Assembly (NCBI GenBank): GCA_902525575.1
Contig: CABZHU010000002.1
Span: 1-64,000, forward strand
Direction: 5' to 3'
Source of the DNA: an uncultured Pelagibacteraceae bacterium
GTDB taxonomy: Bacteria; Pseudomonadota; Alphaproteobacteria; Pelagibacterales; AG-422-B15
DNA length: 64,000 nt
Position numbers and translations under genes: made by a program. Shown piece by piece: positions 22,735 to 32,996 of the stretch. The notes beneath the pieces are model-generated. The model searched no databases, was not told the DNA's origin, and saw nothing but the letters and a program-made list of their open reading frames with translations. Each line of letters begins with the position of its first letter. The first letter of the stretch is position 1.

Positions 22735-24003
22735 ATGAAGGCAAACTATTCCTATGTTTATTTAGCTTTCTTTTTACTTTTAAATATTTTTAATTTTGTA
22801 GATAGAAATCTACTTATAGCTTTTGCTCCTCAAATAAAGTCTGAGTTTAATCTTACAAATGTACAATGGGGACTGCTGACAGGTGTTTACTTCCTCTTTT
22901 TCTATTCAGTATTTGGTATATTAATGGGCGTGCTTGGAGATAAATTTAGTAGGATGAAAATTGCTGCCGCAGGAGTATTTTTATGGAGTTTAATGACTGC
23001 TCTCACCGGTGTCGCTAAAAATTTTTCACACTTAATTGTTGCTAGAGCCTTAATTGGCGTTGGAGAGTCTGCATTAACCCCCAATGCGATATCAATGCTA
23101 TCTGACCTTTTTAACCAAAATAAAAGAGGAACGGCATCTGCAATTTATTACTTAGGTATACCTTTAGGTGTCGGATTTGGAATGTTGATAGCAGCTTTTT
23201 TTGGACCAGTTTTTGGATGGCGCGCAGTATTTATCACATTAGGTTTGATTGGAATGGGACTTGGCATAGTAACATATTTTCTTTTGGAACCGAAGCGTGG
23301 GCAATTAGACGTATCTTTTGATGAAGATAATAAATCTGCAAGTATTCGAGAAATTATAAGTATGACAAAACATGCTCTCTATAATTCTAAATGTTTAACA
23401 TTTGCGATTATTGGCAGTATTTTTCTCCATATTCCATTAGGCGCCGGTAACTTTGAGGTTTTATGGGCTGTAAATGAAAGAGGTTTTACTGCTAGTGCAT
23501 ATAATTTTTTATTTGGCATTTTTTTTATATTAGGCGGTACCGTCGGCGCAGTCCTTGGTGGTGTTTTGTCTGATCGTTTAAGTCATTACTTCAAAGGTGG
23601 TGTAATGACCTTTTTAGTTATATCTTATTTGCTTTTAACACCTTTAACAATAAGCTATAGATTTATAAGTCCTGATACTAACTTTTTTTATTTAACATTA
23701 TTCTTCGTTTCATTTAATGTCACTTTTTTTTATGGTCCAGTTTTTGCTTCAGTGCAGGAATTAACTCCAGTAAAAGTGAGATCAACTATGGTTGCAGTAT
23801 GGATACTAGGAGTAAACATTATTGGAATGGGAGTTGGTAGTTTTTTTACTGGCTATCTTGTCGATTATGTATTTAATGATTTTTCGTCTCCATATACACT
23901 TTCTTTAATTTCAATTGGACTAACATCAATTTTAGCAATTATTTGTTACTATATTGCTAGTCTTAGTTATACAGAAGATATCGAGAGGGTAAATAAATCC
24001 TAA
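22735..24003 (+). CDS. MFS transporter (Spinster-like)
   Basis: A 422-residue protein with about 12 hydrophobic segments. The first helix ends in [19 protein letters not shown], and the loop after helix 2 carries [10 protein letters not shown], the MFS motif [16 protein letters not shown] lies in the helix 4-5 region. This pattern is typical of the Spinster-like anion/lipid transporter group, whose bacterial substrates are mostly unknown. It begins three bases after the preceding fusion gene and overlaps the convergent pckA gene by four bases. Confidence 0.88.
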   Translation: MKANYSYVYLAFFLLLNIFNFVDRNLLIAFAPQIKSEFNLTNVQWGLLTGVYFLFFYSVFGILMGVLGDKFSRMKIAAAGVFLWSLMTALTGVAKNFSHLIVARALIGVGESALTPNAISMLSDLFNQNKRGTASAIYYLGIPLGVGFGMLIAAFFGPVFGWRAVFITLGLIGMGLGIVTYFLLEPKRGQLDVSFDEDNKSASIREIISMTKHALYNSKCLTFAIIGSIFLHIPLGAGNFEVLWAVNERGFTASAYNFLFGIFFILGGTVGAVLGGVLSDRLSHYFKGGVMTFLVISYLLLTPLTISYRFISPDTNFFYLTLFFVSFNVTFFYGPVFASVQELTPVKVRSTMVAVWILGVNIIGMGVGSFFTGYLVDYVFNDFSSPYTLSLISIGLTSILAIICYYIASLSYTEDIERVNKS

Positions 24004-25604
24004 TTGGCAATAGGTCCTGAAGTTTTAATATTCTCTTCAACTTCAGATTCAAACTTAGTAAAATTACTAATAAACATTTGTACTAGTTTTTTTGCCTGCG
24101 CATCATAATCAGACTCACTTTTCCATGTTTTCTTGGGATCTAATATTTGTTCATTAATTCCATCAACCTTAACTGGGACTGAGAAGCCAAAATTTGGATC
24201 CTTTCTCATTTCAGCATCAGCTAGTTTGCCGGAGAGCGCAGCATTCAGTAATGCTCTAGTATTTTTAATCGATATTCTTTTGCCAACTCCATAAACACCG
24301 CCAGACCAACCTGTATTTACAAGCCAACAATCAACCTTATGATCTGATATCTTTTTTTTAAGTAAATTTCCGTATTCTATTGGATTTCTTGGCATGAATG
24401 GTGCACCAAAACATGTTGAAAATGTTGCCTGAGGCTTGTTTGAAAGACCAATTTCAGTGCCTGCAACTTTTGCTGTATAACCTGACAGAAAATGATACAT
24501 CGCCTGATCTGCAGAAAGTTTAGCAATTGGAGGCAATACGCCAAATGCATCAGCAGTAAGCATAATTATATTTTTAGGGTGACCAGTTTTTCCAGATACG
24601 GTAACTCCTGGTATATAGTCTAAAGGATAGGCTCCTCTTGTATTTTCTGTTAAAGAATTGTCATCTAGATCTAAAGTTCCGTCGTTATTCATGACAGCAT
24701 TTTCAATGACTGTACCTTTCATTTGAGTAGTAGCATAAATTTCTGGTTCTGCTTCTTTAGATAATCTTATCAGTTTTGCGTAGCATCCACCTTCAAAATT
24801 AAAAAGTCCGTCATCCGACCATCCATGCTCATCATCTCCAAGGAGTGATCTCTTCGGATCTGCACTTAATGTAGTTTTACCTGTACCGGATAGACCAAAG
24901 AATATTGCAGCGTCACCATTTTCACCAGTATTAACAGAACAATGCATTGGCATAACGTTTTTTTCAGGAAGCAAAAAATTCAAAAGAGTAAATACAGATT
25001 TTTTTGTTTCACCTGCGTACTCAGTACCTGCTATTAAAATTATTTTTTCCGCGAGATTAACAGCTATAACAGTTTCACTATTTGTACCATGAATACTTGG
25101 ATCCATTTTCAAATTTGGAAAGTTTACAATAGTATACTCGGGATTAAAATGCTTTAGCTCATCAGCACTTGGCCTTACAAGTAAATGTCTAGCAAATAAT
25201 CCGTGCCAAGCATATTCTGTTATTATTGAAACATTTAATGAATGATTACGATCTGCTCCACCCATTAGGTTGTGTAAATATAATGACTTATCCTTTGAAA
25301 AATCTATAAATGCATTAGCAATTTTTGCATAATATTCTTCTGAGATAGGTACATTTGTTTCACCCCAATGGATTTTTTTCTCATTTACACCTTCTTTAAC
25401 AAAAAATTTATCATTAGCTGACCTACCTGTATGTTTACCTGTTTTAACAACTAAAGCTCCATGCGATGATAGTTTGCCTTCGCCTGAGGTATGTGCAACT
25501 TCATATAGTTCTTCAGAATTAAGGTTATTTTTAATTGAAGAAGCGTTTTGTATAATGCTATTTTTTACTGAATTTTGCATATTTTGAGGTTGTGATAAAA
25601 ACAT
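24000..25604 (-). CDS. pckA: Phosphoenolpyruvate carboxykinase (ATP)
   Basis: Converts oxaloacetate and ATP to phosphoenolpyruvate and CO2, the first step of gluconeogenesis. The 534 residues carry the kinase-1a P-loop [14 protein letters not shown], the metal-binding LLGDDEHGW and the ATP-class segment [26 protein letters not shown] lies near the adenine site. It is divergent from chvI across 121 bases. In related bacteria ChvI/ChvG controls pckA, so this spacer is the place to look for a ChvI site. I see no clear direct repeat there. Confidence 0.97.
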   Translation of the reverse strand: MFLSQPQNMQNSVKNSIIQNASSIKNNLNSEELYEVAHTSGEGKLSSHGALVVKTGKHTGRSANDKFFVKEGVNEKKIHWGETNVPISEEYYAKIANAFIDFSKDKSLYLHNLMGGADRNHSLNVSIITEYAWHGLFARHLLVRPSADELKHFNPEYTIVNFPNLKMDPSIHGTNSETVIAVNLAEKIILIAGTEYAGETKKSVFTLLNFLLPEKNVMPMHCSVNTGENGDAAIFFGLSGTGKTTLSADPKRSLLGDDEHGWSDDGLFNFEGGCYAKLIRLSKEAEPEIYATTQMKGTVIENAVMNNDGTLDLDDNSLTENTRGAYPLDYIPGVTVSGKTGHPKNIIMLTADAFGVLPPIAKLSADQAMYHFLSGYTAKVAGTEIGLSNKPQATFSTCFGAPFMPRNPIEYGNLLKKKISDHKVDCWLVNTGWSGGVYGVGKRISIKNTRALLNAALSGKLADAEMRKDPNFGFSVPVKVDGINEQILDPKKTWKSESDYDAQAKKLVQMFISNFTKFESEVEENIKTSGPIAN

Positions 25605-25725
25605 ATAATAACATGTATGTTAAGTGCTAATATCTAAATAAATGAAAAAAACTGTTAGTTAAATTATGTAATATTTATGCCATTTTATGGTCATATAATA
25701 ATTTAAAATATGATGAAAATTTAAA

Positions 25726-26424
25726 ATGAAACACCTTATTGCCCTAGTAGATGACGATCGAAATATTTTAATTTCTCTCGAAGAACTGCTTAAAAAAGAA
25801 GAATTTGAAATACATACTTATAGTGACGGTCAGTCAGCATTGATCGGGATGTCTAGGTATCCCCCAGAACTAGCGGTAATTGATATAAAAATGCCAAAAA
25901 TGGATGGATATGAATTATTTAAAAAAATAAGAGAAAAAACCGAAATACCAGTGATCTTTCTGACATCTAAAGACCAAGAGGCCGATAGATTAAAAGGCTT
26001 AATGCATGGTGTTGATAGCTATGTTACAAAAAGTGGAAATTTTTCTAAAGAAATCTTAATAGAAACAATTAAAAATACACTCAACAGAAAAAATATGGAG
26101 AATGAAAATTCTGAAAAAAAACAAATTATTATACTAGGAAATCTGAGGCTTGACTGTTTGAGATACGAATGCGAGTGGAAGGAGAAATCACTTTTAGAGC
26201 CTTTAACTACTACTGAATTTAAAATAATAAAAGAATTGGTTGAAAGACCAGGCATTGTTAAATCAAGAGATAGATTAATGGAGATTGCTTACAGGGATGA
26301 ATTGGATGTTGATGATAGAACAATAGACAGTCATATAAAAAGGATTAGAAAAAAATTTAGAAAGATCGATCCTGAATTTAAATCCATTAATACTTTATAT
26401 GGATCAGGATATAAGTGGAAATAA
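25726..26424 (+). CDS. chvI: OmpR-family response regulator ChvI
   Basis: A 232-residue regulator with a receiver domain (ALVDDDRNILISL, phospho-acceptor Asp in AVIDIKMPKMDGYELF, switch VIFLTSKDQEADRL). A winged-helix domain follows (TTTEFKIIKELVERPG, DDRTIDSHIKRIRKKF). The DDDRNI start and the position between pckA and a ChvG-like kinase support ChvI. In relatives the pair responds to acid and envelope stress. One oddity is that the usual Lys-Pro after beta-5 is Lys-Ser (VTKSGNF). The catalytic Lys is kept. Confidence 0.88.
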   Translation: MKHLIALVDDDRNILISLEELLKKEEFEIHTYSDGQSALIGMSRYPPELAVIDIKMPKMDGYELFKKIREKTEIPVIFLTSKDQEADRLKGLMHGVDSYVTKSGNFSKEILIETIKNTLNRKNMENENSEKKQIIILGNLRLDCLRYECEWKEKSLLEPLTTTEFKIIKELVERPGIVKSRDRLMEIAYRDELDVDDRTIDSHIKRIRKKFRKIDPEFKSINTLYGSGYKWK

Positions 26425-27970
26425 TACAGTATATAACTTGAACAGCCTATTTAGAAAATTTTTATTATATAATTTTGTTGGATTACTAATTTTAACAGTT
26501 AGTACAATACTCATAATTATTTTCCTCAACAACTATCAACTTAATAAAAGACTTAAACAAATCGATAATCAGTCGTTGATTATTTATAACTTCTTAAAAA
26601 CATCAAATTCACTCAGGGACATTAAAACAGAACTAAATGCTGAGGCTATTCTCTCCAAGTTAGAAATCAAAAATCTTTCTATTATAATCATGGATGAGAA
26701 CATGAATATCTTGCTAGATACAAAAGGATATGACTTAGAAAACAGTTCTTTTATAAATCAGTCTGCTACAGTAGTAGAGATCATAGACAAAAATAGTTCA
26801 ATAGTTACTTTTAAATCAGATCAAAAAGAAAATTTAGCTAATAGAGATTTTTTAAATCACCCCAAATTCCTAACTAATTTCAAAAATTTAGAAAAAGGAA
26901 TTCAAAAAAACTTTTCGATTGAGTTGAACAATAATAAACTTGAATTGGTCTCAATATTTCCTATTAGTTATGATGACATTTACTACTATATTGTTGCGCA
27001 CGAAGATAATACCAACATTCAAAGTATTAATAATCAAATACAACTAAATGTATTACTAGCAGGTTTAGCTATTGGAGGTTGCTTGATATTATTTTCATTT
27101 TTTTTAAACTTTATAATTCTCAAACCTATTAGAAACTTGGCAAATGCTGCGGAAAAAGTCCAAATAGACCACAAAACAAAACCTTTAATTTCTGGATTAG
27201 ACAGAAGAGATGATGAAATTGGCCAACTTTCTAAAATCATTAATGAAATGTTGAATAGTTTATATAATAAAATTGATAATGCTGAAAATAATTCAGCTGA
27301 TTTGATGCATGAAATCCGAAATCCCCTTGCTTCAATAAAAATGGCATCCGAGGTTATTACAGATGAAATGAGTGATGGTCAAAAAAAATTTCTAAATCTT
27401 ATTCAGAATGATATTTCAAGAATTGAAAGCATCATTACTGATTATTCAGTGATGATTAAAAATGAGGTAAATTTGTATAAAAGTCAGCAGCAAAAATTTG
27501 AAATAAAATCTTTATTGCATCAGATTATTGAAGACACCCAAAAAATATTACCAGATCAAATCCAAGTTAAGTTTTTATATGATCAAGATAATCAAAAGGA
27601 AATTTTTGTCGATGGCCAGAAGAAGTTTATTTCTCAAGCTATTAAAAATATTATAGACAATGCAATTTCCTTTTCTCCAAAGCCTGGAATTATAAAAGTT
27701 ACTCTATCATCAACAAGTAACTACTTGAGCATAGCAATTGTGGACGAGGGACCGGGCATTAAAGAGCCTGATATGAAAAGAATTTTTGAGCGTTTTTATT
27801 CTCTAAGAGAAGAAGATAATAAATCACATTCTGGACTTGGATTGAATATTGCCAAACAGATTGTTGATGCACATGAAGGTTCAATTTCTGTAGATAATAT
27901 TATTGAGGAAAATGATATTAAGGGTGCGAAGTTCATTGTCAATTTGCCCCAGGTAAATATTAATAAATAA
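26399..27970 (+). CDS. chvG: Membrane sensor histidine kinase ChvG
   Basis: The likely kinase of ChvI, with 523 residues. A membrane helix near residues 23-48 is followed by a periplasmic sensor of ~170 residues, a second helix (about 217-240) and a HAMP domain beginning LKPIRNLANAAEKV. The H-box is DLMHEIRNPLASIKMA (His304). The N-box (IKNIIDNAISFS) and G-boxes (VDEGPGI, GLGLNIAKQI) are intact. The listed ATG lies 26 bases inside chvI. An in-frame TTG at 26438 is a plausible alternative. The hprK and pts genes that follow chvG in many alphaproteobacteria are absent, and ahcY comes next. Confidence 0.87.
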   Translation: MDQDISGNNTVYNLNSLFRKFLLYNFVGLLILTVSTILIIIFLNNYQLNKRLKQIDNQSLIIYNFLKTSNSLRDIKTELNAEAILSKLEIKNLSIIIMDENMNILLDTKGYDLENSSFINQSATVVEIIDKNSSIVTFKSDQKENLANRDFLNHPKFLTNFKNLEKGIQKNFSIELNNNKLELVSIFPISYDDIYYYIVAHEDNTNIQSINNQIQLNVLLAGLAIGGCLILFSFFLNFIILKPIRNLANAAEKVQIDHKTKPLISGLDRRDDEIGQLSKIINEMLNSLYNKIDNAENNSADLMHEIRNPLASIKMASEVITDEMSDGQKKFLNLIQNDISRIESIITDYSVMIKNEVNLYKSQQQKFEIKSLLHQIIEDTQKILPDQIQVKFLYDQDNQKEIFVDGQKKFISQAIKNIIDNAISFSPKPGIIKVTLSSTSNYLSIAIVDEGPGIKEPDMKRIFERFYSLREEDNKSHSGLGLNIAKQIVDAHEGSISVDNIIEENDIKGAKFIVNLPQVNINK

Positions 27971-28016
27971 TCATATTGAATATTAGTCTATTTAACCCTA
28001 TATTTTATACTTAATT

Positions 28017-29309
28017 ATGGCCAATAAAGATTTTAAAGTAGCAGATATTGAACAAGCCGAATTTGGTAGGAAAGAAATATCTTTAGCTGAGACAGAGATG
28101 CCAGGTCTTATGGCACTCAGGGATGAGTATAAGGGCCAGAAACCGCTAGATGGTGCAAGGATAGTTGGCTGTCTTCACATGACTATACAAACTGCAGTCT
28201 TAATTGAAACTTTAGTAGAATTGGGAGCAGACGTTAGATGGTCATCCTGTAATATTTTTTCAACACAAGATCATGCTGCTGCTGCAATAGCTAAAGCGGG
28301 CATTCCGGTTTTTGCCTGGAAAGGAGAAACAGAAGAAGAGTATTGGTGGTGTGTTCGACAAACTATTGAGGGAAAAGAAGGATGGAAACCTAATTTAATA
28401 TTAGATGATGGTGGAGATCTTACAGGACTTATGCATAAAGAATATAAAGAGTTGCTTCATGATGTAAAAGGGCTTTCCGAAGAAACTACCACTGGGGTGT
28501 TAGCGCTTAAAAAGATGGAAATTGATGGAACTCTTATGGTACCAGCAATAAATGTCAATGACTCTGTGACTAAATCTAAATTTGATAATCTTTATGGTTG
28601 TAGAGAGAGTTTAGTGGATGGCATTAAAAGAGCAACTGATGTGATGATGTCAGGAAAGGTTGCGATCGTTGCCGGGTTTGGAGATGTTGGAAAAGGAAGC
28701 GCAGCTTCATTACGACAAAGTGGTGCAAGAGTAATGGTTACTGAAGCAGATCCAATATGTGCATTGCAAGCAGCAATGGAAGGTTATGAAGTTGTTACAA
28801 TGGATGATATGATAAAAGAAGCAGACATTGTCGTAACTGCTACAGGTAACAAAGATATTGTAACTGCCGATCATATGAGAGAAATGAAGGATAGAGCAAT
28901 ACTATGTAACATTGGACACTTCGATAACGAAATTCAAGTTGAGGCGCTAAAAAACTATAAATGGGATGAAATAAAACCTCAGGTTCATGAAATTACTCTT
29001 CCTAGTGAAAAGAGAATTATTTTACTAGCAGAGGGTAGATTGGTTAATCTTGGTTGTGCAACAGGTCATCCTAGTTTTGTTATGAGCGCATCATTTACAA
29101 ACCAGGTTACTGCTCAAATTGAACTTTGGAACAATCCTGAAAAGTATGAGAAAAAAGTTTATGTACTTCCAAAACATTTAGATGAGAAGGTGGCAAGACT
29201 TCATTTGGAAAAAGTAGGCGCGAAACTCACAAAATTATCTAAAGAACAAGCTGATTATATAAGTGTTACTCCCGAAGGGCCTTATAAGCCTGAAGCTTAT
29301 AGATACTAA
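28017..29309 (+). CDS. ahcY: Adenosylhomocysteinase
   Basis: Hydrolyses S-adenosylhomocysteine to adenosine and homocysteine, which removes the product inhibitor of SAM methyltransferases. The 430 residues contain the substrate-binding [13 protein letters not shown] and [15 protein letters not shown]. The NAD-binding loop is [16 protein letters not shown], and the end is the conserved C-terminal [10 protein letters not shown]. The leader is only 46 bases, too short for a SAH riboswitch, and none is visible. Confidence 0.98.
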   Translation: MANKDFKVADIEQAEFGRKEISLAETEMPGLMALRDEYKGQKPLDGARIVGCLHMTIQTAVLIETLVELGADVRWSSCNIFSTQDHAAAAIAKAGIPVFAWKGETEEEYWWCVRQTIEGKEGWKPNLILDDGGDLTGLMHKEYKELLHDVKGLSEETTTGVLALKKMEIDGTLMVPAINVNDSVTKSKFDNLYGCRESLVDGIKRATDVMMSGKVAIVAGFGDVGKGSAASLRQSGARVMVTEADPICALQAAMEGYEVVTMDDMIKEADIVVTATGNKDIVTADHMREMKDRAILCNIGHFDNEIQVEALKNYKWDEIKPQVHEITLPSEKRIILLAEGRLVNLGCATGHPSFVMSASFTNQVTAQIELWNNPEKYEKKVYVLPKHLDEKVARLHLEKVGAKLTKLSKEQADYISVTPEGPYKPEAYRY

Positions 29310-29336
29310 TTAACATTTTTAAGATATTATTTTCTC

Positions 29337-29780
29337 ATGCTTCTGAAGAATGAAGGTGATACTGAGAAACTCGCCAAAAGACTAGTTAAACTGTCAAAAA
29401 AAGAGAATACAGTTATATGTTTAAATGGGGATTTAGGTTCAGGAAAGACTACGTTTACAAGATATTTCATAAGAAATTTTTTTAAGGGTTTAGAAATTAA
29501 AGAAATTCCAAGCCCAACATTTACTCTATTGCAAGTTTATGAGAATGATGGCCATACAATAAATCATTATGATTTTTATCGATTAAAAAATTCTAGTGAG
29601 CTATTTGAACTTAATTTTGGTGAGGCATTAACTGACGATGTCTGCTTGATTGAATGGGCAGATAAATTTGAAGAAATATTACCAATTGACCGTATCCAAC
29701 TTAATTTTCAAATCAAAAGCAAGGTTTCAAGAAGTGTACAAATCTCTTTAAGAGGAAAATTTAAAAATCAAAAGTATTAG
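29337..29780 (+). CDS. tsaE: tRNA threonylcarbamoyladenosine biosynthesis ATPase TsaE
   Basis: A P-loop ATPase that works with TsaB and TsaD to make t6A37 in ANN-decoding tRNAs. The 147 residues show CLNGDLGSGKTTFTRYF (Walker A), the family segment SPTFTLLQVYE, the HYDFYRL motif and LIEWADKF. It is followed without a gap by the amgK-like kinase and murU. In alphaproteobacteria these three genes usually sit together. Confidence 0.95.
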   Translation: MLLKNEGDTEKLAKRLVKLSKKENTVICLNGDLGSGKTTFTRYFIRNFFKGLEIKEIPSPTFTLLQVYENDGHTINHYDFYRLKNSSELFELNFGEALTDDVCLIEWADKFEEILPIDRIQLNFQIKSKVSRSVQISLRGKFKNQKY

Positions 29781-30761
29781 ATGAATAATCGAGATTTAGA
29801 ACTTCATAGTTTTGTCCGTAACTGTGGCTTCAAAGGAGAGGATATTATTTCTGTTAAAAATGATGCTTCCTTTAGAAGATATTATCGTATCAAAAATAAA
29901 AATTTGATTGTTATGGATGCACCCCCTGATAAAGGGGAGTCAATTGAACAATTTAGAATTGTAGCTGACATCATTCATACCTTTAATCTAAGTGCGCCAC
30001 AAATAGAGTCTTTCGATACAAAAAATGGATTTATGTTACTTGAAGATTTTGGACAAACATCATTTTCAAATATTCTTAACAAAGATAATGAGAGTGAATT
30101 ATATAAAAAAGCCATTGAGGTATTAATAGAAATTTATCAACAATCAAAAAGTAAAGAAAAAAAACTTAGTAACTTAAAAAGTTATTCTATAGATTTGCTT
30201 GTGAATGAGTCATTACTATTTATAGATTGGTATTTTGAAAAAATAAATGGTGAGTTAGTTAGCAGTAATCAAAAAAAAGAATTTATTCAAATTTTAAATG
30301 ATTTTCATAATAATATAAAACCACAATCATCGACTTTAGTATTAAGAGACTATCACGTAGACAATTTATTTTATTTAAATAATCAAAAGTCTTTAAAGCA
30401 AGTCGGTTTAATTGATTTTCAAGACGCCGTGATCGGTTCTCCAATATATGATTTAGTATCCTTACTTGAGGATGTAAGAAGGCCACTTAAGAGAAATTTA
30501 CAAAAAAAATTATTAGAGTTTTACATAAAAGCTATAAATATAAACGCGGAGGATGCAGAGCGAGAAATGAGGTTCTTTTCAATTCAGAGAAATTTGAAAA
30601 TATTAGGTATTTTTCAGAGACTTTCCATAAGAGATAAAAAAGATAGTTATCTAAAATATTTGCCAAATGCTGTAAAACTTTTAAGAAGAAATTTACAAGA
30701 TCCATTTTTCAGTAATCTTGTACATTGGTTAAAGCAATTTAAAAATCATGAACTAATATGA
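29781..30761 (+). CDS. amgK: Aminoglycoside-phosphotransferase-family sugar kinase (AmgK-like)
   Basis: Probably the anomeric kinase that phosphorylates N-acetylmuramate (and N-acetylglucosamine) at C1 in the cell-wall recycling bypass of Gram-negative bacteria. The 326 residues have the APH kinase catalytic loop LVLRDYHVDNLFY and the metal-binding GLIDFQDAVIGSPIYDL. The call rests on this fold plus the overlap with a murU-type gene, whose product uses the kinase's product. It begins one base after tsaE and overlaps murU by four bases (ATGA). Confidence 0.85.
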   Translation: MNNRDLELHSFVRNCGFKGEDIISVKNDASFRRYYRIKNKNLIVMDAPPDKGESIEQFRIVADIIHTFNLSAPQIESFDTKNGFMLLEDFGQTSFSNILNKDNESELYKKAIEVLIEIYQQSKSKEKKLSNLKSYSIDLLVNESLLFIDWYFEKINGELVSSNQKKEFIQILNDFHNNIKPQSSTLVLRDYHVDNLFYLNNQKSLKQVGLIDFQDAVIGSPIYDLVSLLEDVRRPLKRNLQKKLLEFYIKAININAEDAEREMRFFSIQRNLKILGIFQRLSIRDKKDSYLKYLPNAVKLLRRNLQDPFFSNLVHWLKQFKNHELI

Positions 30762-31453
30762 TCGATACTGCAATTATTCTAGCCGCAGGTCTTGGGAAAA
30801 GAATGAGAAATTTTGATCCTATTATTCCTAAACCATTAATTAAGGTCAACAATAAACCATTTATTCAATATGCAATCGATTTACTTAATGAAATTAGAAC
30901 AAAAGAAATTATCATAAATGTTCACTATAAGTCAGACGAGATATTGAAATTTATACACAGCTTAAGCCAAAATAATATCATAGTCTCAGATGAGTCAGAT
31001 TTACTTTTAGATACTGGAGGCGGCATTAAGAAAATATTTGATAAACATAATATTAATAAATCTCTGGTTTTAAATAGCGATGTTATATGGGGTCACTCAG
31101 ATAAGAAATTAATTGTAGACATGATAAATAGTTATCCAGAAAAGGCCGAAGCATTTCTTGGTTTGGTACCTAAACGAAACTTGAAATCGTTCAAAGGTAA
31201 GGGCGATTTTTGTAAATTAAATAATAATGATCTAATAAGATACGACGAAAGTTCTGAGCCATATGTTTATATTGGCGCTCAAATTATATGTCAAAATGCA
31301 TTTAACGGTATTGAAAAAGAGGTATTTTCTGTCAATGAAGCTTGGAATTCATGTATTAGCAAAAAAACTCTGAAGGGCTACCAATTTAATACAAACGCAC
31401 TACATTTAGGAACAGCTGAGTCTTTGAAAGAATATTTGAGTCATGATAAATAA
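30758..31453 (+). CDS. murU: N-acetylmuramate-1-phosphate uridylyltransferase MurU-like
   Basis: A nucleotidyltransferase of 231 residues starting IILAAGLGKRMRN, with the KPLIKVNNKPFIQYAI lysine segment. Both are typical of the sugar-nucleotide transferases that include MurU. Together with the kinase it would turn recycled MurNAc into UDP-MurNAc without passing through MurA and MurB, which would bypass the fosfomycin target. Specificity for MurNAc is inferred from the operon context. Its 3' end overlaps the DsbA-like gene by 11 bases. Confidence 0.85.
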   Translation: MIDTAIILAAGLGKRMRNFDPIIPKPLIKVNNKPFIQYAIDLLNEIRTKEIIINVHYKSDEILKFIHSLSQNNIIVSDESDLLLDTGGGIKKIFDKHNINKSLVLNSDVIWGHSDKKLIVDMINSYPEKAEAFLGLVPKRNLKSFKGKGDFCKLNNNDLIRYDESSEPYVYIGAQIICQNAFNGIEKEVFSVNEAWNSCISKKTLKGYQFNTNALHLGTAESLKEYLSHDK

Positions 31454-32045
31454 ATTAATACAGAAAACTATAATAATAATTTTATTTTTTAATGTGTTTA
31501 GCATTAGTTTTGCTGAAGATGATCAAAATCTTGCAAACTTCATTATAAGAAATTATGAAACTGCTGCTCTTCCAACAGTTGGAAATAGTGAAGCAGATTA
31601 TACAATTATAGAGTTTTTTGATTATAGATGTGGTTACTGTTCAAAGCAGGCTAATGATTTTCAAAAGCTATTGAAAAATACAGATAATGTTAAAATAATT
31701 TATATGGAATGGCCAATATTTGGAGATATATCTGTTACAGCCGCTAAGATTGCCCTCATTGTTTGGCAAAGACATCCTAAATTGTATTTTGAAATCCATA
31801 ATCAGTTTATGCAGCTTGGTCCAAAGATGAAAAAAGTAAGTATTGTCGACATACTAAATAAAATTGATTTAAATGGTGAAGAAATATTTCAAGAAGCTGC
31901 CAGTCAAAATTCAAATGACATCATAGAGGCAAATATGAAATTAGCAAAAAGTTTGGGGCTTCGTGGAACACCTGCTTCGATTGTAAATGATTCTATTTAT
32001 CCTGGTTATCTTCAATATAAGACGTTAGAAGCATTAATTAAGTAA
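31443..32045 (+). CDS. Exported DsbA-family thiol oxidoreductase
   Basis: A 200-residue protein with a signal peptide (hydrophobic stretch ~8-24, cut probably after SISFA). A thioredoxin-like domain follows, with the active-site CGYC in IEFFDYRCGYCSKQA. The cis-Pro region is LRGTPASIVNDSIYPGY. It resembles the Com1/DsbA group that oxidises or isomerises disulfides in the periplasm. No DsbB-type partner is adjacent. Confidence 0.9.
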   Translation: MINKLIQKTIIIILFFNVFSISFAEDDQNLANFIIRNYETAALPTVGNSEADYTIIEFFDYRCGYCSKQANDFQKLLKNTDNVKIIYMEWPIFGDISVTAAKIALIVWQRHPKLYFEIHNQFMQLGPKMKKVSIVDILNKIDLNGEEIFQEAASQNSNDIIEANMKLAKSLGLRGTPASIVNDSIYPGYLQYKTLEALIK

Positions 32046-32111
32046 TTATTAGATATATTGTTTTAAGAACACACTTGAAAATATTTGAGAATATACTTAT
32101 TCTTTTCTTAA

Positions 32112-32438
32112 ATGATCAATAAAGCAAAATTCCAAATCGGCTCGATAGTAAAGCACAAGTATTTTGATTTTCGTGGCGTTATATTTGATGTTGATCCAGA
32201 ATTTAATAATACCGAAGAATGGTATCAGTCAATACCTATGCAAGTTCGTCCAAGAAAAGATCAGCCCTTTTATCATTTACTCGCTGAAGCTCCAAGTCAA
32301 CCATCTTATGTTGCGTATGTTTCTCAACAAAACTTATTAGTTGATGAGTCAGATGACCCTGTAACACATCCTTTGCTGGACGAGATGTTTGAGGGAATTA
32401 AAAATGGCAAATATATTTCCAAAGCAAAGCACAATTAA
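32112..32438 (+). CDS. hspQ: Heat shock protein HspQ
   Basis: A 108-residue protein of the HspQ/YccV family. In enterobacteria it binds hemimethylated DNA and acts as an enhancer of Lon protease. Visible hallmarks are KFQIGSIVKHKYFDFRGVIFDVDPEF, RPRKDQPFYHLLAE and YVAYVSQQNLL. It lies 66 bases after the DsbA-like gene and 12 bases before yciB. Confidence 0.93.
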   Translation: MINKAKFQIGSIVKHKYFDFRGVIFDVDPEFNNTEEWYQSIPMQVRPRKDQPFYHLLAEAPSQPSYVAYVSQQNLLVDESDDPVTHPLLDEMFEGIKNGKYISKAKHN

Positions 32439-32450
32439 AATTGTATCTAT

Positions 32451-32996
32451 ATGCGTGGGTCTTTAAAACAAGTATTTGAACTCGGACCTTTAGTTGTCTT
32501 TTTTTATTTTTTTATTAAAACAGGTCAAATTCAAGAAGCTATTCTTCCTTTGATGATTGCTGCAGGTATTGCAATTGCTGGATCATACTTAATAGAAAGA
32601 AAAGTATCTCCAATGTTATTATTCAGCACTATTTTGATATTTGTTTTTGGTGGATTGACGATTTATTTTAATGATCCGTTCTTTATTAAGTTTAAAGTAA
32701 CACTTGTAAACTTAATCTTTTCTCTAGCATTATTTATAGGTTTGTATTTTAACAAACCTTTATTAAAAAATCTCATGGGCTCAGCAATAAATTTAACCGA
32801 TTATGGTTGGACAAATTTAAGTAAAAGATGGGGGTATTTCTTTCTATTTTTAGCTGCTACAAATGAGGTAGTTTATAGGAATTTTTCTGATGCTGTATGG
32901 GTAAACTTCAAGCTTTTTGGTATTATGGGGCTCACCTTTATATTTATCTTTTCTCAAGTATTTTTTATTCAGAAAAACCTTTTAGATAATCAATAA
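32451..32996 (+). CDS. yciB: Inner-membrane intracellular septation protein YciB/IspZ
   Basis: A 181-residue membrane protein with about five helices. It starts with the family sequence KQVFELGPLVVFFYFFIKTG and has NKPLLKNLMGSAINLTDYGW and the conserved RWGYFFLFLAATNEVVYRN. Family members affect envelope integrity and cell division by an unclear mechanism. The 3' end overlaps the convergent TauD-family gene by seven bases. Confidence 0.93.
   Translation: MRGSLKQVFELGPLVVFFYFFIKTGQIQEAILPLMIAAGIAIAGSYLIERKVSPMLLFSTILIFVFGGLTIYFNDPFFIKFKVTLVNLIFSLALFIGLYFNKPLLKNLMGSAINLTDYGWTNLSKRWGYFFLFLAATNEVVYRNFSDAVWVNFKLFGIMGLTFIFIFSQVFFIQKNLLDNQ

Noticed and set aside
27971..28016. SAH riboswitch before ahcY
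   Set aside because: The leader is only 46 bases of AT-rich sequence without a stem structure of the needed size.
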